Below are positions 9,210-20,017 of a stretch of DNA of 64,000 nt, piece after piece. Both the position numbers and the translations under genes were made by a program. A model generated the notes under the pieces. That model was not told the DNA's origin. It saw only the letters and a program-made list of their open reading frames with translations, and did not search any database. Source of the stretch: Rachicladosporium sp. CCFEE 5018 (lineage: Eukaryota > Ascomycota > Dothideomycetes > Cladosporiales > Cladosporiaceae); assembly GCA_002077045.2 (NCBI GenBank), contig KZ111150.1, positions 196,934 to 260,933 on the forward strand, given 5' to 3'. Within the stretch, counting starts at the first letter, position 1. Every line of letters starts with the position of its first letter.

Positions 9210-12200
9210 CTATGTGGACACCTTGGGCAGTTCTGTCGATGCCTTCGTTGGAGCCTTTGCAAGCGTTGAACTCGCCGCCGTACCACCCTGTGGCTCGGCG
9301 TGATTCCCTGTACCAAGAGCAATCATCTTCGAGGCTGTTGACTTGGCCGCTGCGGAACCTGACGAAAGTGATTTGGCAGTCGGTCCTGGCACAGATGGTG
9401 GTGTCGAGCCCGGTGATGCAGCGGTTGGCGCTACTTCGTCAATCTTATGACTCAACAATGTAACTGCTGGCTGGGAGTCCGCGACACCCTCCTGCCAGCC
9501 CTTTCCAAAGTCAGGGTTCGGGTTTCGGCAGATAGTCACTCCACAAGTCGAGACCGCCGGGATGGTGACATCGTAGCCAATGTTGCCGACGCACGCACAC
9601 TGATCCTTGCCATCTTTCTTGCCTGCAAGTGTGCAGGTTGCCGTTCCTGTCAATGACAAGAAGTCCAAGTCAGAGGGTTTACAAGCTGCCGCGCCATAGG
9701 TCATCGGTCGCGCGTATGTGTACGCCGAGTTTGGACAGATATACAGGTCGTCGCAGACTGTTGCAGCATCGAAGACTGCGGCGGTAGGAGTCGCCAGTGA
9801 CTCCTGCTTGTTACTGCACATGCACAATCTCGAGGTGCTCATCGTCCACGGAATGACGTTTTGTTGGAATCTAAGATGCGTCGTAGTGGTATAGATGCAA
9901 GATCCGAGGAATGGTACCGATGGCAATGCGGCTGCACACGAATCCGTCATTGTCATCATCGGCCCAGATCGAATCAAATTGGGATCGTTAGGGCATACCC
10001 ACTGCCCACAAACCGACTGAGCAGATACCAGATGGGTTGATGCCTGATGGTCACACCGACAGAAGGCGCTGTCCGCGGCGGTCCCTGATTTCGTGACCTG
10101 ATAATCCACTCGAGAACACGGCCCTACAGCAGTGTCTTGGGGCCAGGCACAGTCAAGGTTCTGTGACGGGCATGCTGTAGGCTGCGGAACGGAGGTCTTC
10201 TGGTTAGGGCATACCGCGGTATTGCAGATTGTAGTGAGCTCCACAGTTCGGTCACCTTGATTTTCGCATGCACAGGACAAAGTGACTGACAGTGGCAGGC
10301 CCTTACCCACTGCCCCGAATGAAGTGTGCACTGTACATTCGCCCATATTCTGAATTGTAGGCACGTCGCAATTACACGGCATCTTAGGCATACCAGTAAT
10401 GATGACAGCAGCGGTGGTGCTCGTAGGCTTCTCTGTAGCAGCAACAGACTTCGAAGACTGGCATTCCGAGTATGCTTTCCAGTCCGTGACAAGGCCGAGG
10501 GCGTTGATACCCTTACATCCTTGTTGATTAGCGGGTAGAGGTGGCGGATCGTCGCAGATATCGTCCTTGTTCTTTGTGGGAGGCCAAGTGCGGCACTTGC
10601 CAGTCTTGTCGACCACCCAATTCGAACAGCAGGAACCGTCGGCTAAGATCTTCCCGACCGGATGATCGCGATCGCCTGGACAGTACACCACCGAGAGACA
10701 CTCACCGTCGGCGCCTACTATGGGAGCCGCGCAGCAGCTGCCATTCTTTCCATACGCGGCGCATGTAGATGTCGGCTTCGGAGGCACAAGGACTGACGTG
10801 GACTTTGACTCCATGCTCGTCGTCTTCTTGGCCGTCAGACTCGTCGTCGNNNNNNNNNNNNNNNNNNNNNNNNNNNNNNNNNNNNNNNNNNNNNNNNNNN
10901 NNNNNNNNNNNNNNNNNNNNNNNNNNNNNNNNNNNNNNNNNNNNNNNNNCCATACGCGGCGCATGTAGATGTCGGCTTCGGAGGCACAAGGACTGACGTG
11001 GACTTTGACTCCATGCTCGTCGTCTTCTTGGCCGTCAGACTCGTCGTCGTTTTAGGTGCGCTCGTGGCCTTGCTGGTTGGCTTCGGGGTCATGCTCGCGA
11101 ATTCCGACGTGGGTAAATCGTCCAATGGTAGGATTGTAACTTGAGGTCCGATGCCGCACGCATTCTCCATGACACCATCCTGGCCCTGGTCATCATCAGG
11201 GCTGACTATAGTAGCATTACCAAATGCACAGAAGTCAATCTGGGCACCGTCTTGGCCCTGATCGTCGTCTGGGCTGACTGTTGTGCCGTTAGCGTATGGA
11301 CAGGACTTGGGTCGATCGTAGTCTCCTTGATCCGCAAGTGGAGTGATAGTATAGTTGCTGAACGGCGCAGGACATATTGCGCCACCCTCCAGAGCACCAT
11401 CTGTTTGTAGGATCAAAGTAGCGTTCGAGCAGCTTGGAGAATCATCGCTGCCCTGATCATCTAGGGGGCTTGGCTTGGGGAACGTACCATTCCACAGTGG
11501 ACAGGTATCGTCATCGAGATACTCGACTTTCACGAGATCATTTGTTGGACATGAGGCGGTGTCATTCAGATATTCGATCTTCACGAGATCCATGACCGGA
11601 CATGTGGCGGTCTCGTTTAAATATTCGATGACAGGCTCGATGAAGATCGGACAGGAAGGTGCTTCGCCGTACTCTCCTTGGATATCGTCGGGACTAACAT
11701 CGACCGAAGTTGGGCATGAAGCTGCAATGCTGGTCGTAGTCGTTGCAGTCACATCACAGCCTTTCATCATCGAGCTGATAGTACTTGTGCAGGTATTTGT
11801 CGTAGTAGTCTGACCCTTGGTGACCGCAACGCTTTCAGCGCAGAAATACGTCACGTCTGGTACCGTGCTCTCACTGGCGCATGTTTCCCATGTCGTTGTT
11901 GTGGTGCCCTTTATGTTAGAACAAGCCGAAGTGATATGTGTTCTCGAACTCCCGCAGGTCGTGCTCGCAGCAGGCAGCCCCATAGGTACCGTCATAGTCC
12001 CATTAGCACTGGCGAACTTAGTGACTAACGAGCAGTACGCTGTCACCCGAGTTGCCGTATCCATTTCCGTGCACGACTCTGTACTCGTCGGACTGCTCGT
12101 AGGCGTATTTTCCGGCGATTCGGGGAATTTCTCAATATCGAAAGGTTTCTTTTCGTCATCGTCGGGTTTGTCATCGTCATCATCATTGTCCTTATTATTC

Positions 12201-15200
12201 TTCTCGTCTTCTAGGTGAGGACATGTGTTTATAAACAGGACTTCCTGGCTGTCAGTGCCTTCAGTCCTACTCGTCATTGTGCGGATCATAACTTACTTTT
12301 GATGCAGAACTTCTTTGGCGGGAAGATGAATGGCCAGACCGGGAAATGCGGGAACGGCGGTAGGGGGAAGATACCAGGGGTGATACCGATAGGACAGCAC
12401 CCTCCAAACCCACCTATAGTGGGTGGAGGATATACCCCGTGTATGATATCAATGCCTTTGGTCTTGACGATCAGAGGTGGAGGTATCGGTGTACTGATGG
12501 CGGCAATCTGGGCCCGGTTATCATACCACCGGGCGGGAGCACATGCGTACTTACAATGGCCGCCGGGCATGCACTAGTCTTCAGTGTACCAGCCCACACG
12601 ACACTGTCAGGCAAGAAGCTGCTTTGCCCCGGAGGCCAGCACTGGCCATATCCACGTTGGCAGCCAGAGCCGCATTCAGATGCTTCCGTGCCGCTGCAAG
12701 GGAGATCAGTCAGCAGTATATATGGAGGATGCCCAGCGAAAGAATACGTACCATGTCATGTTCTTACCGCAACATTGCAATCCCGAGCAAATACCTGCGC
12801 CAAACACGGTGTCGCTGCCTACGCCGCATTTGCCATCGCTCGGCATCTGAGGAGGATGCTCTTCGCAGGCCCTGGCGCCGGAGTAGTAATGTACACTGCA
12901 TGCAGGTGTTGCCCACGGGGCGTATGCCACCGTCGGGGTATACTTGAAGTTCTTATCGGTCGGACTTGCCGGAAACGTCTGAGGCAGGAAAGCAACACCA
13001 TCAGATGTCTTTGCAGGGATTATGATCTCGGTCGTCCGTGTGTACGTCACGCCCGAGATTGTCTTGCACCATGTTGTTGGAAAGGAAGGATATGAAAAAA
13101 CGCCAGGCTTATCGTAATAAAGTGTTGGCATAGACCACGTGCAGGGCAGTGATTTGCAGGCAGATGCCGACTTTGCCATTTCCCTTGTGAAGCGTTTCGT
13201 GTCAAACTTGACTCCCGCATTATCGGCGAAGATGGCCGAGGACGTTTTCGTCGCCAGCTTGCCATCGTCGCCCATGTAGATGAAGATGCCCTGTGCCATC
13301 GAGGTCGACTGTGGCGACATACCTGGCGCACCGCCGAAGACAAGAAGCGATGTCGTCGATGGCAGAACCAAAGTTCGGCTGCCAGACGCAGCGGTACCGA
13401 AGCTATGTCGTGTAGTGCTGACAGCAGTTCCATGGCTCGAACGAGGCTGTGTCGAGTTCGCAGATATGACATGGCTAGACAGAGTCGGTGACGAATGAGT
13501 CAACGTCTTCTCTGGAGCACTCTTGTGTGATGTAGAGTTGCGAGAGGAGTGAATGATGGTATGACTGTGCGTCAGTGTCTTCTCGGGAGCACTCTTGTGT
13601 GATTTAGAATTACGAGAAGAGTGATGAATGCTTGTGCCAGTGCCGTGTGCACCCGTCGAAGAAACCGGACGACCAGTGGTACCATTGACATTGTATGGCA
13701 GAGGTAGGATCGGCTTCGGCTTTCCGTCCACGTAGAGGTACGAACCAGCAGTGCCAAGTGAGTAAGTAGTGCGCTTGACAGTGACCTGCTGACCCGGCCG
13801 GAGAGACGTGATGCTGCCTGCTATAGTGACTCTGACGGGCTGAGCGATCCGCGATGCAGATGTTGCAGAGTGCAATATCGGTCTTGGCGTGCCATCCACG
13901 AACAGATTCTCGCCGCCCATACCAAGCGAGAAGGTCGTGCCGCTCACAGTGACTTGCTGACCCGGTCTCATGGATGTGGTCTTGCCGGCGATTGTCACCA
14001 ACTCGGCTGAGGCGATGGAGAAATTGACTGCCGCGACGGGCGTGACGGGTTTCGGGGAACCATTGATCCAAAGCGTCTGCCTAGCGGGACTGAGTGAAAA
14101 GGTTGAGCTGTCCGTGATGACTCGCTGGCCCGGTCGAAGCGAAGTAGTGTGCCCGGCGAGTGTCACTGCAACAGGATGACCGGTCGACGACGCTACGCCG
14201 GTACCATGCGATATAGGTGTCGGGACCCCGTTGAGGAAGAGAGTGTTGCCCGCCGGCGCTAGAGAGACAGTGTTGCCGCTTGTCACAATCTCCTGACCGG
14301 GTCGCAACGCAGTCGCTTGCCCGCCGATTGTGACACGTACTAGCGACGTAGCGTTGAATGTCGCACCCAAGGGGCTAGTCGTCGTCAAGTGTCGAACGCT
14401 AGAGGGGATGCCATTCGAGTACAACGTATTGCCAGCGCGGCCCAGCGAGAACGTCTTGCTACTGACGATAATTTGCTGGCCGGGTTGCACCGAAGTCACT
14501 ACGCCACTCGCGGTGATGACGACTGCAGTCGGGCCGTGAGTGGAGGTGCTGTTCTGCTTTAGCGCGCCTTCAGATACAGCTGTGGTTGTGGCTTGTGCTG
14601 AGGACTTGGTCTTCATTGCCTCCGAAAGTTTGTATGGAGTCCCATCGAGAGAGTACGACTTCAGCGCTTTGCCGACCGAGATTGTCGTCCCGCTCACCAT
14701 CACTGGCTTGCCAGGAGATAGACTGATGACTGTGCTCCCGACTGTAATCATGACGGCTGGTGTTGAAACCCTTGCTGTGCTGCTACTTGAGCCATGCAAT
14801 TCCAACTTCTCAGGTTGCACTGTGTCTTCGAAAGCCGTTTTCGTTGGATTAGCTTCTTCTGCTGGATTGTTCTCGATACCGTCTCGGTCATAAACTCTTC
14901 CGAATGGAGATGCAGCTGCTGCAAATGACGATTCTCCGTAGGATCCATCTTGTCCCGCAATATCTGATCGGGATGCAGTGCGCGTGATTACAGTCGTGTG
15001 CGTAACAATGACCTGGCCTGGACAAGCAGAAATGTGTTCGGAGGTCCTGAGTATGGATGTTTCAGCCTGCGTAAGCGCACTGTTTTGCAAGCATTGCCCA
15101 TCATGACACGCATGGCCGGACAGTGAATCAAGCGTTGGAGCATCGTCAAGCCAAGCCACTTGCCCATTTGCGTCGATATGCTTCGCCAGAGTGTGAGTCG

Positions 15201-15288
15201 TGGTCACAGTTGGTCTGCAGTCCTTCCAAGCATTCGTTGGCAGTAAGGTACAAGCCACGGCCATGAGCGCCCAGGCTAGCTTCGCCAT
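9210..15288 (-). CDS. Cysteine-rich giant secreted modular protein, copy A
   Basis: The start is ATG 15286-15288 (MAKLAWALMAVACTLLP, a signal peptide). Exons: 15288-12752, 12693-12555 and 12507-12297, then 12258-9210 containing a false 200-bp assembly insertion (10850-11049). Collapsing that gives 1,912 codons in one frame. Domain order: Cys-containing head; six modules with an [LMV]xPGQ core; Ser/Thr/His linker; a cysteine block ending CCGKNMTW; a short Cys exon (CGSGCQRGYGQCWPPG); a Pro/Phe-rich segment; an acidic Lys/Asp stretch; three 17-residue repeats; acidic N-glycosylated PDDDQGQDG repeats; four cysteine modules ending in C-x3/4-[VI]-C-P-N; and a Ser/Ala/Lys tail. The 38-bp last intron is the only in-phase option and is shorter than usual; copy B has no intron there. 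It is probably a secreted or wall-associated structural glycoprotein. I do not recognise the family. Confidence 0.75.
10750..11049. other. False assembly gap: 100 Ns between two identical 100-bp flanks
   Basis: Bases 10750-10849 and 10950-11049 are identical over 100 bp, and 10850-10949 is N. Removing 200 bp (the Ns plus one flank) puts the frames on the two sides of the gap in phase and gives the protein text seen without interruption in copy B (around 26229-26328). The gap is therefore an unmerged contig overlap, not missing sequence. Confidence 0.92.
11504..11653 (-). repeat. Three tandem 51-bp coding repeats (CPxxDLVKxEYLN type)
   Basis: Within copy A, units of 17, 17 and 16 codons follow each other, each reading roughly C-P-x-x-[DE]-x-V-[KI]-x-E-Y-L-[ND]-[ED]-T. 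The DNA word TTCACGAGATC recurs at a spacing of 51 bp (11529 and 11580). Copy B carries the same set (about 26778-26927). Confidence 0.8.
13505..13648 (-). repeat. Two 72-bp direct repeats in the Ser/His linker of copy A
   Basis: The peptide HSSRNSxSHKSAPEKTLTHS occurs twice with a 24-residue period (DNA words beginning at 13505 and 13577). Copy B has the same pair around 28736-28880. These are typical expandable mucin-like linker repeats. Confidence 0.75.
13700..14760 (-). repeat. Six tandem PGQ modules encoded in exon 1 of copy A
   Basis: Six units of roughly 55-65 residues share the pattern V-T-[IVL]-x-G-x-x-[TV]-[ST]-[LMV]-x-P-G-[QK], then T-[FVIY]-S-[LV]-x-x-A, then [LSF]-x-[LVS]-[NDS]-G-x-P. 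The alternation of short hydrophobic strands and turns suggests a beta-rich fibre. Similar TLTPGGxxITVSGT repeats occur in other fungal surface proteins. Copy B has the equivalent set at about 28935-29990. Confidence 0.75.
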
Positions 15289-17477
15289 ACTGGAAATGCG
15301 ACAGGTGGCAAGGGCGCGGAAAGATGCCACCGAAATTCAGCGGTAGTAGTACACAAGCGTCCGATTATCCGGAGCTGTGTGCGATCTGGAGAGAGGTAGG
15401 AGGAGGGTTTTTAAAAGTCTCGAGTCCTTGGGAGATGTACGGCGTAGTTGTCGGAAGATAGCAAACGCTATCGCGCTGACGGACGACCCACGCACTCGTG
15501 CAATACCGATGGGATACTAGAGTCAGCTCAATGTTTCATAGGTTGCAGATCGGTTGTGACCTGCGCAGACAATGCTTTCTTGGGAAAGCAGTGGGCAACA
15601 GATGCATGGACATGTTGGTGGTAGAGGAGGGTAAGAAACAAGGAGACTGTACGTTACATCTAACGTGCAGGCAAGCAGGACGCTCCAGCTCATGATGCCG
15701 GCACAAACATTTAGTGGCGGTGCGTTCACGCGCTGATGCGTATCTTCGTGTGCACGTTCTGCTGGAGTAGAGGCGGGACATGACCCCTTCGAGACAAACT
15801 TGGATTCTCTGCATTTTGTCGCAAGCTGTACGCACTCTCCCCTGAGACATAGTAAGAGTGTCCACCGATAGCCGTTATGCCATTCCCAGGTGTGTCGTTG
15901 AGTACTCCATGCGGCTAATTCCAACAGTGCATTCTGGAGCGCCTTTCAAGTCCAACCGCTGTGGATCATGCTGCGCCGCTGCGCCGACATCCTGCCCTTG
16001 GTAAGCGCTCGTGTCGTAGAGAGAGAGATATCTATGGCATGACATCTGAAGCGTTTTGTGTCATCCAGTGGGCCAATAGTCGTACTCGGCGGTGTCGTCT
16101 CTTTGGAGGTGCCGCGTCGCAACGCGTCGTCGCTATGCGCAGCTCGGTGTCCTGGAGGGCTCGACAACGCCTCCTTGGGATCCTTCGTACGCTGACGCGC
16201 CAGTTCGCCAGCTCGCCGCCATCAACGTAGTCTCTTGCGATGCTGAGATGAAATAAGTGGTTGTAAGGTACTGTGACCTCAATGTGAGCTCAAGATAATG
16301 CTCAACATTGCGGAACCCTTTCCGCGTCAGCGTTTGGACCTCGCTGAAGAGGGAGCGAAGTTTTACTTCATCCTTCCTTTTCATCGAATCATGCGATCTG
16401 GCCCGTAACGTCAACACCCTCGCTCGTCCACTTGTCTGGGGATTGCGGAGCCCTCGTGGCGCTCGCAGCAGCTGTGCATGCGTCAATGATGCTCATCATT
16501 CGGAGCACGCCTTGCCGCCCTGCTCTTCAATGATTCACATCATCAAGACGGTACAGCCAAGCAGTACGCCAACGTAGCGCTGCGCACCATCAACATGGAC
16601 GCGGAACATAGTATTACAGCGGCTAATCTTAGCTTGGGATGCACAGGACCAAATCCCCGGCTATTGCGGCACACGGCCACAGGTAGGTGGATCTGTCTGT
16701 GCCAGTCTTTGCAACTTGCCTTAAGGACGCCGAGTCATGCTCATTCAGAGGGTATAGAGTCATTCAATTTGTCTTATTTCGCACCTTACCTGAAATTGCT
16801 ATTAGGCAACATTGTGGCCGCCAATCCTGAACTACAGCTATCTTCCATTGTCCGCCTCGGAACGCTGGCGGCGTAGGATCCCATCTAACATACATAAAGT
16901 TTACTGAATTTCGATCGACTAGACCTCGACGCTGTCCTTCATCCTGAGAAGTATGTTTCCATTCTGTCGCCCAAGACAGACTAGGCAGATCAAAAGTATG
17001 CGAGGCAGCTTTTCAGGGTGTCGATGACAATCTACAGATGATCTCCAGGCAGGTCTAGCATTGCCACATATCAGAGGCCCAACTACCGCTGCTAGCTTGA
17101 CTACGGCGACCAAGTGCTAGTGGAGAATTTCATAAGTTCGGAGAAGGTCAGGGTCACAGGTGGTGTTGATGAGCCGTACAGTAACGCTGTGAGACTCAGC
17201 TTCGAGTGAGGCGATGAACGCATGTTGGGCTTGTGATATGAGAAATGTAGACGACCCAAGCCAATACATGTAGCGAAATTTGGTATATTACTTGTTACCG
17301 GGTAACAGCTGGAAGTCACTCAACGACGGCTTCGAGTGCGATTGTCATGAGGCGGCCATATGTCGATCGTTTGACAACATTGTGCATGGTGTCACTGCCA
17401 AGACAGCTCAACCTACATTATGTTGACTGCCTACAGCTTCCTTCGTTCTCCTTTACATACTACTGCTTCCTATTGTG
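15289..17477. other. Long intergenic region between copy A and the nucleoside hydrolase
   Basis: These 2.2 kb hold the promoters of the two divergent flanking genes. The matching stretch of Block II is 30519-32708. Open frames in one block are broken by small indels in the other, so I see no conserved coding sequence. Confidence 0.55.
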
Positions 17478-18569
17478 ATGACAAAACCCGTGCCCGTGTG
17501 GCTTGACGTCGATACTGGTCATGATAATGCATTTGCGATTCTCCTCGCCTGCCACAATCCAGATGTCAAGCTCCTCGGCATCAGCACTGTCTTCGGGAAC
17601 GCACCGTCATCTCACACCACCAAGAATACCTTATCGATACTCTCAGCCATAGAGAGTGCTGATATCCTCGTGTATGCTGGAGCCAGTAAACCATTCTGCA
17701 GAGACGCCGCTGCTGCTCCTGACATCCACGGCGAGACAGGGTTAGATGGCACGACATGTCTGCCTGCTCCGAGCAGCAGCGTTAGTACGGACGTCACCGC
17801 CATCGAAGCGACCTATCGAGCTCTAATCGCTCAGCCAGCGGATACGGCATGGCTCATCTGCACGGGTGCTTTGACAAACGCAGCTCTGCTGTTCTCCGTC
17901 TACCCTGATCTTGCCACCCATCTCAAAGGCTTCAGCGTGATGGGTGGAGCGATTGGCGGTGGCTTCACTGATGCTCCGCTGGGTACAGTCAGAGGTCAAG
18001 GTGAGCGATTCGGGAACTGGACGCCATGGGCCGAGTTCAATATCTACATTGATCCGAAGTCTGCTCAGGCTCTGTTCAGTAATGCTGTGCTGGCGGCGAA
18101 GACCACCCTGATACCACTCGACTTGACACATCAATTTCTAGCTACGAAGGAGGTGCAAAACAACCTTCTCTATGGGTCTGGGAAGGTCCAGAACGGGCAG
18201 TCCCCTTCACTGGTCCGAAAGCTCTTCGTCGAGATCCTGACGTTCTTCGCCAAGACGTATGCAGATGTGTTCGGGCTTGTAGAAGGACCTCCCCTACACG
18301 ATCCACTCGCAGTCGTTGCTGCCTTCGCGCCAGCTCTACTAGACGATCGGAGTGGTGAGCGATTTGCGATACGTGTCATAACAGATGGCGATCACGGCGA
18401 AGAGGACCATGTGCGAGGAGGTCGAAGCCAGTGTGGCAGGACCGTTGCTACGAAGCTTACTGACGGTGGATCTGGCATCTGGATCCCAAGAGGGCTCCAA
18501 GAGGGCAAAATCTGGACCATCGTTGACGAGGCGCTTGCGAAGGCGGAGCATGCATGCAGCAATACCTGA
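17478..18569 (+). CDS. Nucleoside hydrolase (IUNH family), Block I copy with altered metal ligand
   Basis: A single exon encodes 363 residues from ATG 17478 (MTKPVPVWLDVDTGHDNAF). The family N-terminal motif DxDxGxDD reads DVDTGHDN: the last Asp, which binds the catalytic Ca2+ in characterised IUNH enzymes, is Asn-17 here (codon AAT 17526-17528). The Block II copy has Asp (GAT) at this place. Other family marks are intact: IHGETGLDG, LICTGALTNAALL, MGGAIGGG, EFNIYIDP, and HDPLAVVAAFAP with the C-terminal His-Asp. The reaction would be hydrolysis of the N-glycosidic bond of ribonucleosides for purine/pyrimidine salvage. The substitution probably lowers or abolishes activity, though this is inference. 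Family assignment is firm. Confidence 0.88.
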   Translation: MTKPVPVWLDVDTGHDNAFAILLACHNPDVKLLGISTVFGNAPSSHTTKNTLSILSAIESADILVYAGASKPFCRDAAAAPDIHGETGLDGTTCLPAPSSSVSTDVTAIEATYRALIAQPADTAWLICTGALTNAALLFSVYPDLATHLKGFSVMGGAIGGGFTDAPLGTVRGQGERFGNWTPWAEFNIYIDPKSAQALFSNAVLAAKTTLIPLDLTHQFLATKEVQNNLLYGSGKVQNGQSPSLVRKLFVEILTFFAKTYADVFGLVEGPPLHDPLAVVAAFAPALLDDRSGERFAIRVITDGDHGEEDHVRGGRSQCGRTVATKLTDGGSGIWIPRGLQEGKIWTIVDEALAKAEHACSNT

Positions 18570-18758
18570 GTCGACGCTTGGTCCTAAGAGGACCGCCACA
18601 CACGAGCTGGAACGGAAGCGATCATCTGGCATCATGCTTTCCAATTTATATGCGAACCAGAACTTATCTCCAATGGGCTAAGATGTACATTATCACGACT
18701 TCTCAGGTGCAAGGCTTCTCCGACAAAATTCGCTCAAAGGAGACTTTCTGATGGACGA

Positions 18759-19230
18759 TCATGCCGCCGTGACTTCTGCTCTCTTCTCCACCACTACAGC
18801 AGTTGCAAACCCGAGTTCGCAATTCGGAGTCGGGAATGACGGACCGACGCCATCGCATGAGTGCGCATCGTAACACCTGAATGGCTAGGTCAGCTTCGTC
18901 GATCCTTCTCCGTCGATTGACGAGAAAGACTCACCCTCCGTATCGCCATCCGCAAGTCATCATGTCCACACAAATCGACTTTGGCGTGCAAGTTGCCGGT
19001 GGAGCTGCAGTGGTAGTTGTCGTCGTCGGCACTTCGTTCACGACGACAGCGGCGTTGATAGCTACAGGTACGACACCGGCCAGCCCAGTGTTCTCTGGTA
19101 TCCTGCCGGCGACGACATTGACCCCTTGTCGAGCCTGGAGTGGAGTCGCAGGTACGGCGAACGCGGTACTAGAGGCGGTCAGAAGCGCTGTGAGGAGGCA
19201 AGCTATGCTTTGGCTGGCTGTTGACCGCAT
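18759..19230 (-). CDS. Small secreted cysteine protein (Block I copy)
   Basis: Two exons, 19230-18935 and 18876-18759, flank a 58-bp intron with donor GTGAGT and acceptor TTCAG. The product has 137 residues. It begins MRSTASQSIACLLTALLTAS, a signal peptide probably cleaved after AFA, followed by PATPLQARQG with a dibasic-like processing region. A Thr/Pro linker leads to a C-terminal six-cysteine domain: C-x5-C-x5-C-x6-C-x5-C-x11-C, containing CVDMMTCGWRYGGCYD. That core resembles the CVDxxxxCGxxYGGCYD tail found in many secreted fungal proteins. It ends EKRAEVTAA. The splice model is supported by the second exon being conserved in frame in Block II. Role unknown; effector-like or wall-associated is possible. 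Confidence 0.78.
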
Positions 19231-20017
19231 CGTGATTGTGAAGTCGACTGGGCGGGTCCTTGACGCAAGAGAGCAGTCAATCCGGAACTTGATGAGGGAC
19301 GAAATGGTTGCTGTTATCAAGGACGTTGGATAAAGCAAGGCGTTGGGTTGTTTGCGATCTGACCGAGATTTAGTGATAGACTGGTTGACTCCGAAGACTT
19401 GGACCCCCAGCTGCCTTTACATACTTCGTCTCAGGACGCGAGCTCTACAACACTGTTCTCACCATCGACGATGTCTATGGAAGTTCGAGATAGCGAGATA
19501 CGTTGCAGGTCATTGCAGCCGATCAGTACTGCTGAGAACCTGTCCCGGGAATCGGAATGCTACATTCTCGCTGTCCAAGTAACTGGAATGTTGGCACCAC
19601 GCCCCCACGCGTTCACGTTCGGTGAGTACAGGCGGAAACGACCTCGAGGAGAGCACAGCATGTGAGACAGGGAGCTCTTCATATATCTGAGATGTCGCGT
19701 ACAAGATACTGATCGGCGGTCTGCCGCGCCCTGGAATGCGGTGAATGTCTCCATCTGCTTGATCGGATTCGAAGCAATGCTGGGTTCACAAGCAGTCTGT
19801 CCATTTGCTCTAGCGAGTGACTTTCTCGGGATGACCTCATCGTCGATGGACAGGCAGGCCAGTCAGTGTCGCCATCCCCGAATGTGCGGCGTCTCATACT
19901 GCGCGCTTGTATAGACGGGTTCGAAGCTTATTTCAACTTCCTCAGACCTGCTTATCGCATGTTAAGGTCCATTCGCCAACCAGATCTGTTGCGATTATTG
20001 TATCGCGATCAGTTCCT

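Noticed and set aside
11475..12218. Plus-strand frames of 112 and 133 residues opposite copy A
   Set aside because: They mirror low-complexity coding of the cysteine-rich gene on the minus strand and are Val/Ser-rich antisense shadows.
15961..16876. Several 60-120 residue frames between copy A and the nucleoside hydrolase
   Set aside because: None is preserved in frame in Block II and none has recognisable motifs.
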